Positions 40,998 through 49,379 of a stretch of 59,465 bases of DNA are shown here, piece by piece. The notes beneath the pieces were generated by a model that worked only from the letters and a program-made list of their open reading frames with translations, made no database searches and was not told the DNA's origin. Location of the stretch: NCBI GenBank assembly GCA_944321015.1, contig CALUJS010000014.1, positions 1-59,465 of the forward strand. Direction: 5' to 3'. The position numbers and the translations under genes were made by a program. Each line of letters begins with the position of its first letter. Within the stretch, counting starts at the first letter, position 1. The DNA comes from an uncultured Phocaeicola sp. (GTDB lineage Bacteria; Bacteroidota; Bacteroidia; Bacteroidales; Bacteroidaceae).

Positions 40998-43076
40998 ATG
41001 GCACTGATAGACTTTACACGGTTCGGAATAGCCGAAGGCGACATCCTCGACAAGCGCTACGCCTACGTGATAGGCTTCGACCTGGGTCACGGCGAAATCG
41101 AGGCGTCCTATTGGAACCTGCGCGACGCGGGTCTGGAGCCCGTCGACCTGGCCCTGACGAAAAGCGGCGTCACGAAGATTCTCAGCGCCCTCTTTCGCAA
41201 GAGAAACGGCTCCTACATCATCGGCCGCGCCGAAGACATCGCGCTGCCCGGCGTGGTGGGCAGCCTGTTCACCTGCTTCAAGGCAAAGCCCGCCCGGCTG
41301 GACATACCGGAGTATTACGAAGGCACCGACGTGACCAAGCGCGAGCTGATGCAGCAGATGTTGCTCAGCGCGCTGCGGAGCATCAGGGAGTCCAACATGA
41401 GCAAGGACTTCGGCGGGCGGGGCATCCTGGCCGTGGGCTGTCCCTCCAGTCCGGAATGGACGGCCCCCGAGCGCATCGTACGCTATGCGGAAATCCTCTC
41501 CGAGGGAGCCCGCGACTGCGGACTCGACGTGACGGTGGTCGTCATCCCCGAATCGCGCGCCTCGCTGCTCAAGGTCTACAAGGAGAGCCGCAACACGCCG
41601 GACTTCCGCGACTTCATCGACCGCTTCCATCGCGGCGTCATCGTGGTGGACAACGGTTCGAGCACTTCCGACGTGACGGCAATCGACTTCGACACCAACA
41701 CCATGCACGAGCGCAGCATCCCTCTGGGAGGCGCCATGATTGAGGACGTGATGTTGCGTCTGGCATGTCGCCGGAGCGGACACGGCAAGGGCGACCTCAT
41801 GGAGTACGAGCAGGAGAAGGTGAAGATTCGCAAGAGCAAGGAGGCATTCTACAGCAGCTACCTGAACGTGCGCGACATGGCCGAGCCTTCGATGGTGCTC
41901 GCCTCGCATCTGGTGAGCTTCAGGGACGGCCGCGACGAACGGCTGGAGCTGACCCCCGACTTCATGACCGCCGTGACGCGCGACAACCGCGTGGCCTACA
42001 GCACCGACGAATGTCCCTTGGTGGAAGGCACGTGGGAGGGTCTCTACGAGAACTTTCTCGCCGCGTGCAAGGCGGAGTGGCTCGACATGAAGCAGTGTGC
42101 CGACTTCGAGGGCATCGTCCTGCTCACCGGAGGCGCCTCGCAGATGTTCTTCATACAGGACATCGCGCGGAAAGTATTCCCGAACGCCCGCGTGTTGCTC
42201 GACGCGGAGCCGTCCTATTGCGTGTCGCGCGGTCTGGCCTATGCCGTGCGTACCGACCTGGAAGCCTTCCGCCTGATTCACGAGGCCAAGCAGCAGATTG
42301 CCGCCGCCGTGAAAGACGACGTGCCGGCCCTGAAGAGGATGATAGGCGAGGAGCTGACGCCCGTCGTCTACCGCCACGTGGAACGCAAGCTCCGCGCCTG
42401 GAAGACCGACGGCGAAGGCATTTCGCTCGACAAGATTATGAAGCAGACCAACGAGGACTTCCTCAAGGAGTGCGGACCGGAGGTGCGGAGCGTGACGCAG
42501 CAAGCCTTCGTGGCCTACTTGAACCGCACGGGCGACAAGGGCGTCAAGGCCCTCATCGTCAGTACGGTGAACGAGCTGTTCGAGAGTCTCTTCCCCGGTC
42601 GGCTCAACGAGCGTTCCATCGACCGCTTCTCCATCGGCAAGGACGAGTGGGACACGATAGTCTCCATGCTGTCCACGGAAGATTCGCTCAACGTGGGCGA
42701 CGTGCTGATTGACCGGCTCGACCTCGAGCCTACCATTGCCCGCGCCCTGAAGAACAACTTCCTTGTCGTCCTGGCCTTGGGCATCCCCGCCCTTATTCTG
42801 GCGGGCATCGTCGACCGGATATTCAGCACCAAGTGGGCCGACAAGGTCGACAAGGTGTTTACCGAGAACCGCTACAAGGTATGTTCGAGGGAGGAGCGGG
42901 AGAAAATCTACAACAACCTGGTCAACAACCGGGAGCAGAACAGAAAGCTGATAACCGACTCGCTGAGCATGTCGTGCATACTTCCCGAGAACGAACAGAA
43001 GATTGCCGACAGCATCGTGACCTGCCTCGAACCCGCCATCGACCGCGCCGTCGACAACGTGTCATTGTACTTTTAA
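40998..43076 (+). CDS. Actin/Hsp70-fold ATPase-like protein with C-terminal membrane segment
   Basis: A 692-aa protein. The phosphate-1 loop is GFDLGHGEIEAS (26-37), phosphate-2 is VVDNGSSTSDVT (216-227), and the adenosine motif is LLTGGAS (375-381), together defining the actin/Hsp70/ParM fold. After ~residue 430 the sequence is unlike a DnaK substrate domain: it is helical with one membrane segment at ~587-604 (NNFLVVLALGIPALILAGIV) and a short tail. The product is thus probably a membrane-bound chaperone-like or filament-like ATPase. The catalytic Asp of phosphate-1 is present. Next gene 11 bases downstream is an AAA+ ATPase, suggesting partnership. Confidence 0.78.
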   Translation: MALIDFTRFGIAEGDILDKRYAYVIGFDLGHGEIEASYWNLRDAGLEPVDLALTKSGVTKILSALFRKRNGSYIIGRAEDIALPGVVGSLFTCFKAKPARLDIPEYYEGTDVTKRELMQQMLLSALRSIRESNMSKDFGGRGILAVGCPSSPEWTAPERIVRYAEILSEGARDCGLDVTVVVIPESRASLLKVYKESRNTPDFRDFIDRFHRGVIVVDNGSSTSDVTAIDFDTNTMHERSIPLGGAMIEDVMLRLACRRSGHGKGDLMEYEQEKVKIRKSKEAFYSSYLNVRDMAEPSMVLASHLVSFRDGRDERLELTPDFMTAVTRDNRVAYSTDECPLVEGTWEGLYENFLAACKAEWLDMKQCADFEGIVLLTGGASQMFFIQDIARKVFPNARVLLDAEPSYCVSRGLAYAVRTDLEAFRLIHEAKQQIAAAVKDDVPALKRMIGEELTPVVYRHVERKLRAWKTDGEGISLDKIMKQTNEDFLKECGPEVRSVTQQAFVAYLNRTGDKGVKALIVSTVNELFESLFPGRLNERSIDRFSIGKDEWDTIVSMLSTEDSLNVGDVLIDRLDLEPTIARALKNNFLVVLALGIPALILAGIVDRIFSTKWADKVDKVFTENRYKVCSREEREKIYNNLVNNREQNRKLITDSLSMSCILPENEQKIADSIVTCLEPAIDRAVDNVSLYF

Positions 43077-43087
43077 AGCCTACCGCC

Positions 43088-44941
43088 ATGAAACAGCTTG
43101 ATTATGTCATAGAAAAGTGCGCAGCCGCCATGAACGCGGGCATCCCCGTTCTCTATCTCGAGACTGACGACATGTCGATGCTCGACGAGCTGCTGCGCTC
43201 CGAGCGGCTCCTGCCTTATTGGTATCGCGATTGCGACGAGGGATGGAAGCAGCTGAGCGACGACGACAAGGCATCCCGCGTGAAGCCGGAGAACGTGGCC
43301 ATCTTCAACGGCTCGCTGAGCACCTACTTCAAGGATGTCAACAACACCACCGAGGCAAGCACCTACACGCGCACCTCGTTCGTGCCCGGCTACACCGGTT
43401 TCCAATACAGCCGGACGGGGGTGCGCGGCGGCGTGCCCCAAGTGATTGCCGTGCGCAACTACCGCCCCGACGACAGCACGGCAAAGGCGCTGGAACGCCT
43501 AGTCAGCGAACACCTCTCGGCCATGCCGGGCGACTCCATCCTGCGCAGCTTCATCATCCTGCAATCGCCCGTGGTGAGCCTGCCCGCCGGACTCGAACCC
43601 TACGTCGAGGTCATTACCGTGCCCCGTTTGGGCGACGACGAGGTGGCCGACATCATCCGCCGCTTCGCCCTGCGCGAGCACGAGGAATGCCCTTACCCGA
43701 AGCTGTTGGACTCGATGACGCTCAACTTCCGCGGCTTCATGCGCGGCAAGATAGAGCAGATGCTCCGGAAGATTCTGCTCGAGTGCGGAACCCTCTCGGG
43801 CATCGATGTCGAGGAAGTCTCCTTGCGCATCATCGGCGATGAGAAGAAACAGATGCTCCAGAAGTCCGGCCTCTTGCGCAACAGGGAGTTGGGCGACAAG
43901 GAAGCATCGGGCCTGGAGCGCATCAAGGACTGGATTGCCAAGCGTAAGGAAATCTTCGAGAACGCCATCGAGGCCAAGCGCGACTGGAGCCTGAACGCGC
44001 CCAAGGGCGTGCTCGTCTCCGGAGTGCCGGGCACGGGCAAGTCGCTGCTCGCCGAAGAGACCGCCCGCATCCTGGGCATACCCCTCATCCAGATGGACAT
44101 GGGCAGCCTGCAGAGCAAATACCATGGCGAGAGCGAGCAGAACATGCGCCGTCTCATCAGCTTGGCCGAATCCCTCTCGCCCTGCGTGTTGTGGATTGAC
44201 GAGATCGAGAAGGCCTTTGCCGGAGTGAAAGGCTCGGGCGAGGCCGACGGAGGCACCACCATGCGCAGCTTCGGCACGTTTCTCACCTGGATGCAGGACA
44301 AGAAAGCGCCCTGCTTCATTTTTGCCACCGCCAACGACGTGTCGTCGCTGCCGCCCGAGTTCCTGCGCCGGGGACGTTTCGACAGGAAGTTCTTCACCTT
44401 CATGCCCACAAAGGAAGAGTGTCGCAGCATCTTCCGCAGCATCATCGGCGGAAGAGACGGCCGCACGAGCCACCTCTTCGACCCGGAAATCTTTACCGAC
44501 GAATATCTGGACGAGCTGCTTGCCTTCTGCGGACAGAAAGGCAAGTTCATGACCGGGGCCGACATCGAAGGCATTGTTGACGACGCGAAGTTCCTGGTCT
44601 ATCTCGACGCCAAGAGCCGGAACAATCACGTCCGCCCGGCCTGCGCCTACATGGCCGGACCCTTCAAGAAAGCCCTGAAGGCAGCCGTGCTCGACGCGCG
44701 CACCTATGGCGAGACCGACATGGACAAGGTGGTGGAATGTCTCATGCTGCTGGGCAAGGAACAGTTCGTCCCCTCGTCGGCGACCAACGTGGTCGACGTG
44801 AGCCGGGTCAACGCCCGACGCATGGAGATACCCCCTTTCGAGGGAATGCCCAACGGCTACGACGAGCTGCTCTACAAGAAGATAAGTGAAACACTGGATG
44901 AAATCAGGAGCGAGAGACATCCGCAACGCATGGAGTTATGA
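43088..44941 (+). CDS. AAA+ ATPase (Ycf46-like)
   Basis: From ATG 43088 (MKQLDYVIEKCAAAMNAGIP) the protein has 618 aa. Residues 1-250 form an N-terminal domain found in Ycf46-type AAA proteins (degenerate P-loop-like half). The AAA+ module has Walker A GVPGTGKS (312-319), Walker B CVLWIDEI (366-373), sensor 1 FATAND (412-417) and Arg finger region RRGRFDRKF (427-435). Substrate unfolding or remodelling is the family's usual job. An upstream frame to 42833 overlaps the Hsp70-like gene and is not coding. Stop overlaps the next start by four bases (ATGA). Confidence 0.9.
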   Translation: MKQLDYVIEKCAAAMNAGIPVLYLETDDMSMLDELLRSERLLPYWYRDCDEGWKQLSDDDKASRVKPENVAIFNGSLSTYFKDVNNTTEASTYTRTSFVPGYTGFQYSRTGVRGGVPQVIAVRNYRPDDSTAKALERLVSEHLSAMPGDSILRSFIILQSPVVSLPAGLEPYVEVITVPRLGDDEVADIIRRFALREHEECPYPKLLDSMTLNFRGFMRGKIEQMLRKILLECGTLSGIDVEEVSLRIIGDEKKQMLQKSGLLRNRELGDKEASGLERIKDWIAKRKEIFENAIEAKRDWSLNAPKGVLVSGVPGTGKSLLAEETARILGIPLIQMDMGSLQSKYHGESEQNMRRLISLAESLSPCVLWIDEIEKAFAGVKGSGEADGGTTMRSFGTFLTWMQDKKAPCFIFATANDVSSLPPEFLRRGRFDRKFFTFMPTKEECRSIFRSIIGGRDGRTSHLFDPEIFTDEYLDELLAFCGQKGKFMTGADIEGIVDDAKFLVYLDAKSRNNHVRPACAYMAGPFKKALKAAVLDARTYGETDMDKVVECLMLLGKEQFVPSSATNVVDVSRVNARRMEIPPFEGMPNGYDELLYKKISETLDEIRSERHPQRMEL

Positions 44942-46338
44942 TTAAGATAGGAAACAACATCATCACGTATGACGCGCAGTTTCGTCAATACTTCGAGTGG
45001 GAAGCCGTGAGGAAGACGGCCGGAAAGGTGGCCCGTGACGAAACGCTGTTCGTCGACGGACACGACATCGACGTGCAGCAGATGCTCGCACGGGTGCTCG
45101 ACCGCGGATTGGGCGGACTCGTCGCGGGCGCGGACAACGGCCGTCCCACGCTGACCGACGGCGAAAGCGGCGGCGCGACGCTGACGTTCGTTCATCAGAC
45201 CGCCGTCGGCGAAGAGAGGGCAAGAACCTTTTCGGCTCCGGAATGGATAGCCCTGATGCTGCACGAACTGGCCCGCCGCGCCGCGCCCGAGGCGTTGCTG
45301 GACGGACAGTCGTCGGCTGCGGCCGCCGTTTCGCCTTTGGCCGACGAGATACGGCTCCACGCCGACCAGCAGCTGGAGCTTGTGCTCTTCACCCCCGCCT
45401 CCCGCCTTGAAGGACGCCTCCGCACCGTGCGGATAGTCAACGGGTCGAGCCTGCCGGGCTATGCCACGGTGGTGGTCAAGACGCCCGGGGGACGGATGGT
45501 CGACATGGTGCGCGTGCGCCATCGCGAATGCCTCTTTGCCAACTTCGTGGGCGATTGCGTGGTGGAACTGCTGCCGCGCTTCGTGGCCGCCTGCGGACAC
45601 TGCAACTACCTGACGGGCGAGGGCGATCGCCTCACGCTGGGGCGCCGTCTGTTCGCCACGGGACAGACTCGGGTCTACAGTCCGGACCGTTGCGCGGGCA
45701 TCACCCAGTTCTGTCCGGACAGCGAGGGCGGCTTCGTCGGCGTGGCCGACGGACGTCTGCTGCCTTTCTCCACGCTGATTCGCCCCGACGACGATTGCGA
45801 TTTCCCCCTGGCCGACGACGAACGCTTCGTGAAGGTCGTCATCGGCGGACGCATGTTGCTGGCCCTCACCGACCGGGGGCGCACCTGTTCCAACTATCCA
45901 GCCTCGCCCCTGGCGGGACTGGAAAACGTGGTGTCGGTGGGCATCGGGCGGGACAACGGCTTCTACGCCCTGACCTCCGACGCGCGCCTCGTTCACGGAC
46001 AGCCCTCGTGGCGCGTGCCCGTCGAGGATGTCTACGCCGTGTGCGCCTCCGACGCGCATTCGTTTGCCGTCCGCACGCGCGACGGCATCACCCATTTCCC
46101 CTCGGGCCGCACGTTCACCGGCATGGGCAGGCAGGCCGTGTCGGCATCGGGCGTCGAGGTGATGATGAACCCCGACGGCACGCTGGCGTGCAAGGGAGGC
46201 TCCGTGGCGTTGGAGCACGAGGCGGACGACTTCGCCCTGGTGGACGACGCCCTGAGCTGCGACAAGGAACTGGTGGTGGTGTATCACTGCCGTGATGTGG
46301 AATGTTTTAAACTGAATCGTCATGATGGAAGAGAATAG
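44938..46338 (+). CDS. Unknown 466-aa protein with possible beta-propeller C-terminus
   Basis: Not clearly recognised. Residues ~1-130 are mixed helix (NNIITYDAQFRQYFEWEAVR). From ~240 on, Gly/Asp-rich strand repeats such as GFVGVADGRLLPFSTLI, GRDNGFYALTSDARLVHG and SDAHSFAVRTRDGITHF are spaced like RCC1-type blades, about five of them. The N-terminus overlaps the AAA gene by 4 bases and the end overlaps the next gene by 17 bases, so expression is coupled. A scaffold for the AAA/Hsp70-like pair is a reasonable guess only. Confidence 0.65.
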   Translation: MIKIGNNIITYDAQFRQYFEWEAVRKTAGKVARDETLFVDGHDIDVQQMLARVLDRGLGGLVAGADNGRPTLTDGESGGATLTFVHQTAVGEERARTFSAPEWIALMLHELARRAAPEALLDGQSSAAAAVSPLADEIRLHADQQLELVLFTPASRLEGRLRTVRIVNGSSLPGYATVVVKTPGGRMVDMVRVRHRECLFANFVGDCVVELLPRFVAACGHCNYLTGEGDRLTLGRRLFATGQTRVYSPDRCAGITQFCPDSEGGFVGVADGRLLPFSTLIRPDDDCDFPLADDERFVKVVIGGRMLLALTDRGRTCSNYPASPLAGLENVVSVGIGRDNGFYALTSDARLVHGQPSWRVPVEDVYAVCASDAHSFAVRTRDGITHFPSGRTFTGMGRQAVSASGVEVMMNPDGTLACKGGSVALEHEADDFALVDDALSCDKELVVVYHCRDVECFKLNRHDGRE

Positions 46339-47191
46339 TTCATGGAGCGGATGGATAATCTTTCTGATTATCGTCGTCGCGGCGGTGCTGGTTTACTGTC
46401 TCTACAGGATGGGCCGGAAGGACGGACGTCCGGAGGCGGACGACCGGCAACCCCTGCGCCGGGCCTTGCCCGACAAGGAGCTTGCCGCCCGGGCCGGACA
46501 GGCCTGGAGCGCGTATCTCGACCTTTATGCCCTCGGACAGGACTGCAAGCTCGCTCGCAAGACGCTGTGCGACGAGGGCATACTCTACTATTTCCAGCAG
46601 TTGTGCGGATTCTTCACCGCCGGATGGGATGAGGCCGTGCTCGCCTCGCGCATCCGTGGCGTGATTGTCGACGGACTGCGCAACGTGCTTGCCCTCAGGC
46701 TGGGGCATGACGCGGAGCGGGGATACGCCTTTCCCGCCCGCAAGGCCGCGCCCCGGATGGATTTCAACGGCTACCTGGCGCGCCTGGGCATCGACCTGAA
46801 CGCGCCGGATGCGGCGGAGACCGCGGCACGCCTCGGGTCGGAACACGACCGCATCCGCCGCGAGCGCGACGCGCTGACGACAGACCCCAACGGAATCTAT
46901 TACCGCCGCGTGCTCGACGACGTTCTGCCCCTGCTCAACGCCTTCGTCGGCGACAAGAGTCTGCCCCGTCTGCCCGACGCCGAGGTGATTGCCCGCGCCG
47001 CCTGTTTCCGCGACGGCATGACGACGCTGCTCCGCAAGCACGGCATCGAGTGCGTCGCCTTTGCCGACGCCGCGCCCGACCGTCAGGAGGACTGGTTCAT
47101 CTGCACTCCTGCTACGGGCATGGGCGACATGCCGGCCATCGTGCGCGCCGCCGACGCGACGGTCTACTACAAAGGCATAGTCTATTGTTAA
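46322..47191 (+). CDS. Membrane-anchored member of a paralogous pair
   Basis: A 289-aa protein with an N-terminal membrane anchor at ~10-30 (GWIIFLIIVVAAVLVYCLYR). The soluble part has ARKTLCDEGILYYFQQLCGF near residues 78-97 and ends with DMPAIVRAADATVYYKGIVY. Both stretches recur in the next gene (FFCDEGMLHYFARAYGY, ATPAIVRRSDGYVFVKGV), so the two are paralogs by in-place duplication, one membrane-bound, one not. No catalytic motif is seen. Function unknown. Confidence 0.72.
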   Translation: MMEENSSWSGWIIFLIIVVAAVLVYCLYRMGRKDGRPEADDRQPLRRALPDKELAARAGQAWSAYLDLYALGQDCKLARKTLCDEGILYYFQQLCGFFTAGWDEAVLASRIRGVIVDGLRNVLALRLGHDAERGYAFPARKAAPRMDFNGYLARLGIDLNAPDAAETAARLGSEHDRIRRERDALTTDPNGIYYRRVLDDVLPLLNAFVGDKSLPRLPDAEVIARAACFRDGMTTLLRKHGIECVAFADAAPDRQEDWFICTPATGMGDMPAIVRAADATVYYKGIVYC

Positions 47192-47215
47192 CTCTTTAAA
47201 GAAAACGATACAAAT

Positions 47216-48061
47216 ATGGACAGGATATACAGCAAGAGCGACATCGAAGAAACCGTTCGCAAGCTCAACAACAACATCATAGCCGTGTCCGGCACGCTGA
47301 AGGCATGTGCGGACATGATGAAAAGCCAGAGCGACCGCCTCGACGACCTGCGCGAGTGCGAGCGCCGCCGCATCGTCGGCGAGTTCAAGGCCGCCTTCCG
47401 CGAGCGTTACGCCTACGAGAAGGCCGACCACTACCGCCGCTTCTTCTGCGACGAAGGAATGTTGCATTATTTCGCCCGTGCCTACGGTTACGCGGAGTGC
47501 CGTCTGCGTAGGGCGGACACGGACGCGGAGAAGCATTGGCGTTATTTCGCGGGCGAGTGCATCTGTCCGCTGCAGAACCGCGTCATCCTTCTGCGCACCG
47601 GTCTGAGGAAGCACGACGAGAGCCTGAACCCCCTCCTGGAGCAGGAGATGAACGTCTACGAGCTGAACGCCTCGCCCTCGCTCGCCCTCCTGCAGGAACG
47701 CCTGAACTACCTGTGCGACCAGGTAGCCGAGCGGCGCGCCGACCCGAACCGCCTGTTTTACGAACAGCTGTGGACGCTCGTGGAACCTTTCGTGAAGCAA
47801 CTGGAAAACGTCGGTTTCCGTCCCTCGGAGTCCGACTTCGCATCGGTCGGATTCGGCTCCGTGTCCGACTTTCTGCACCGGTTGAGAGACGCCTTGCGCC
47901 GTGGCGGGCTTGAAGTCGTCTGTTCGCCGGAGGAATGCGTCGCCGGGACGGACGAGGAAGACTGCTTCGTCGTCAGCCGCGATGCCGGCTTTGCAACCCC
48001 GGCCATCGTCCGTCGCAGCGACGGCTACGTGTTCGTCAAAGGCGTCCGGCCCGCAGATTGA
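47216..48061 (+). CDS. Soluble paralog with coiled-coil N-terminus
   Basis: A 281-aa protein. Residues ~5-55 are a likely coiled coil (DIEETVRKLNNNIIAVSGTL...SDRLDDLRECERR) in place of the membrane anchor of its paralog. The shared CDEGM-HYF and PAIVR-SDGYVFVKG blocks are conserved. The coiled coil suggests oligomerisation or contact with the membrane-bound twin. It is separated by 24 bases from the paralog and is followed directly by a 22-bp-period repeat. Confidence 0.72.
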   Translation: MDRIYSKSDIEETVRKLNNNIIAVSGTLKACADMMKSQSDRLDDLRECERRRIVGEFKAAFRERYAYEKADHYRRFFCDEGMLHYFARAYGYAECRLRRADTDAEKHWRYFAGECICPLQNRVILLRTGLRKHDESLNPLLEQEMNVYELNASPSLALLQERLNYLCDQVAERRADPNRLFYEQLWTLVEPFVKQLENVGFRPSESDFASVGFGSVSDFLHRLRDALRRGGLEVVCSPEECVAGTDEEDCFVVSRDAGFATPAIVRRSDGYVFVKGVRPAD

Positions 48062-48083
48062 TTTTTGCCCGCCCGACAGCCTT

Positions 48084-48155
48084 CATATCCCCGCTCGCGG
48101 GCGCGGATATGCCGGCCCGCGCCGCCGGATATGGCGGCGCGCAAGCCTGCAATAG
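48084..48155. repeat. 22-bp-period ATAT/GC repeat, copy 6
   Basis: Anchors at 48084 (CATAT), 48106 and 48128 (GATAT), and a degenerate CAATA at 48150, all 22 bases apart; arms CCGCTCGCGGGCGCGG and CGGCCCGCGCCGCCGG. It starts 20 bases after the stop at 48061 and separates the paralog from the small anti-sigma-like gene. Confidence 0.78.
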
Positions 48156-48186
48156 TCCCGTGAAACCAACCCATATCATTTCGCTT

Positions 48187-48591
48187 ATGATGACCGAAGA
48201 ATTACTGAAGAAATACGCGCGCGGCGAGGCCGGAGAGGCCGAAAAACAAGCCGTGCGCCGCTATCTGGCCAACCATTTCGAGTCGATGTTCGACGTGTTG
48301 GAAGAGATGCGCCGCGTGACCAAACAGCAACTCATCGACGAGGCCCGCCGTCAGCTGGCCCAGAGCCCCGACGCCAAGACCGAGCGCCGGCTGAAGGCCC
48401 TGACCGGTTCCGACCCCGTGGACGAGCTGCGCCGCCTGAGCGAGGAGCGTCGTCCGCTCGGCGCCGACCGTTGTGCGTCCTATGTGCAGGGCGCGGTTTC
48501 GGGCGTGTCCGACTCCGCCCGTCGTCGGCCCGCAATGCCGCGCCGGCTGCTGCGCAGCGTCCTCCTGCGCCTGATGATGGAGGAGGAGTGA
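48187..48591 (+). CDS. Small protein with anti-sigma/FecR-like N-terminus
   Basis: A 134-aa protein; ATG 48187 or 48190. The first ~45 residues (MTEELLKKYARGEAGEAEKQ, then VRRYLANHFESMF) match the helical start of anti-sigma/FecR-type proteins in Bacteroidetes (LLEKYLxGExxxEExxxVxxWL pattern). The rest is helical and Arg-rich, without a membrane segment, so it is not a full FecR. Given the sigma-like gene at the head of the same strand run, it may modulate that factor. The 22-bp repeat and 125-base gap could mean a separate unit. Confidence 0.6.
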   Translation: MMTEELLKKYARGEAGEAEKQAVRRYLANHFESMFDVLEEMRRVTKQQLIDEARRQLAQSPDAKTERRLKALTGSDPVDELRRLSEERRPLGADRCASYVQGAVSGVSDSARRRPAMPRRLLRSVLLRLMMEEE

Positions 48592-48622
48592 GGCCGGAAG
48601 GCTTTTCGCGTCATTTGTTGAT

Positions 48623-48739
48623 TTATATCCTTATCCACCGTTCTTCCGACATTCCTCCGCAAAGCGTGATGAATAGGGAAATCATGACGGCAAAAAGAAT
48701 GTATGCCAATGTGAAGATGACTGCCTGCTTCCGTTTCAT
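48623..48739 (-). CDS. 38-aa single-pass membrane peptide
   Basis: The ATG at 48739 overlaps the stop of the upstream gene (ATGA arrangement), opening 38 codons: MKRKQAVIFTLAYILFAVMI continues to a charged end MSEERWIRI. A Lys/Arg start, one membrane helix of ~22 residues and a polar end are a plausible small membrane protein. It would be made by translational coupling with the WEITY-family gene at 48736-49179. No known family. Confidence 0.5.
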   Translation of the reverse strand: MKRKQAVIFTLAYILFAVMISLFITLCGGMSEERWIRI

Positions 48740-49179
48740 TCTGTTTCTCCGTGAAATGTCCTGTCCATATTCTTCCGGGCAATCTCTTCCGTTCCGCCAA
48801 AGTAAGTGATTTCCCACAGCAAGCCTGCGACAAGCTCCTGAGGCGTAATCACAATGTGTTTCTCCACCATCACTTCCATGCCTGCTATTTCCGGCCACGA
48901 CGGATAACAGGCCACGGGGCAATCGCGATGGTTGTCTGCCTTGTCATAGACCGAACAGTTCATGTCTATTATCGGGCTGCAATTCTCCCAACGATATCCC
49001 AGGCGGATGTAATATTGGGATATCGTTGGTTCCAACGCTTGGATGTTCTGATAGATTTTTTCCCATTTGTCCAAATTAAGATGCTCGACCAGTTTCGGTT
49101 CGTTGGTCTGCCATAGATTCAGGAATGCCGGTTTTATTTCGGCAAAACTGAATTGCGAAAACAGTTTCTTGAATGTCAT
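48736..49179 (-). CDS. Small 'WEITY'-family protein (DUF6557-like)
   Basis: A 147-aa protein: MTFKKLFSQFSFAEIKPAFL, then ALEPTISQYYIRLGY, and the end VITPQELVAGLLWEITYFGG. The same layout occurs in the first ~135 residues of the gene at 52758 (LTDAEIAMYCLWEITYWGFS) and in the fragment at 53787-53888 (ITPQELTAGLFWEITYYG). The family resembles DUF6557; no activity is known. In immunity clusters of Bacteroidetes such small proteins often occur in sets, but that is only context. Confidence 0.72.
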   Translation of the reverse strand: MTFKKLFSQFSFAEIKPAFLNLWQTNEPKLVEHLNLDKWEKIYQNIQALEPTISQYYIRLGYRWENCSPIIDMNCSVYDKADNHRDCPVACYPSWPEIAGMEVMVEKHIVITPQELVAGLLWEITYFGGTEEIARKNMDRTFHGETE

Positions 49180-49379
49180 AGCGCATTTAGGTTTTGATGA
49201 GGCAAAGTTGCGTCATGAAAATGCCAAATCGCAGCACACGAAGAAGAGATTTCGGGAGAGCATTATAAATTTTCGGAGCACACATGGTAACCATACGAAA
49301 GCAACTGAAAAAGAATCTGCCCGTGCTTCGATTTGGCGCATCGAAAGATTTTCTTTGCCGCAAAATAAAATGCCATCTT

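Noticed and set aside
42833..43087. Longer N-terminus for the AAA+ protein
   Set aside because: This part overlaps the Hsp70-like gene in another frame and is Arg/Gln-rich shadow sequence; MKQLDYVIEK at 43088 is the sensible start.
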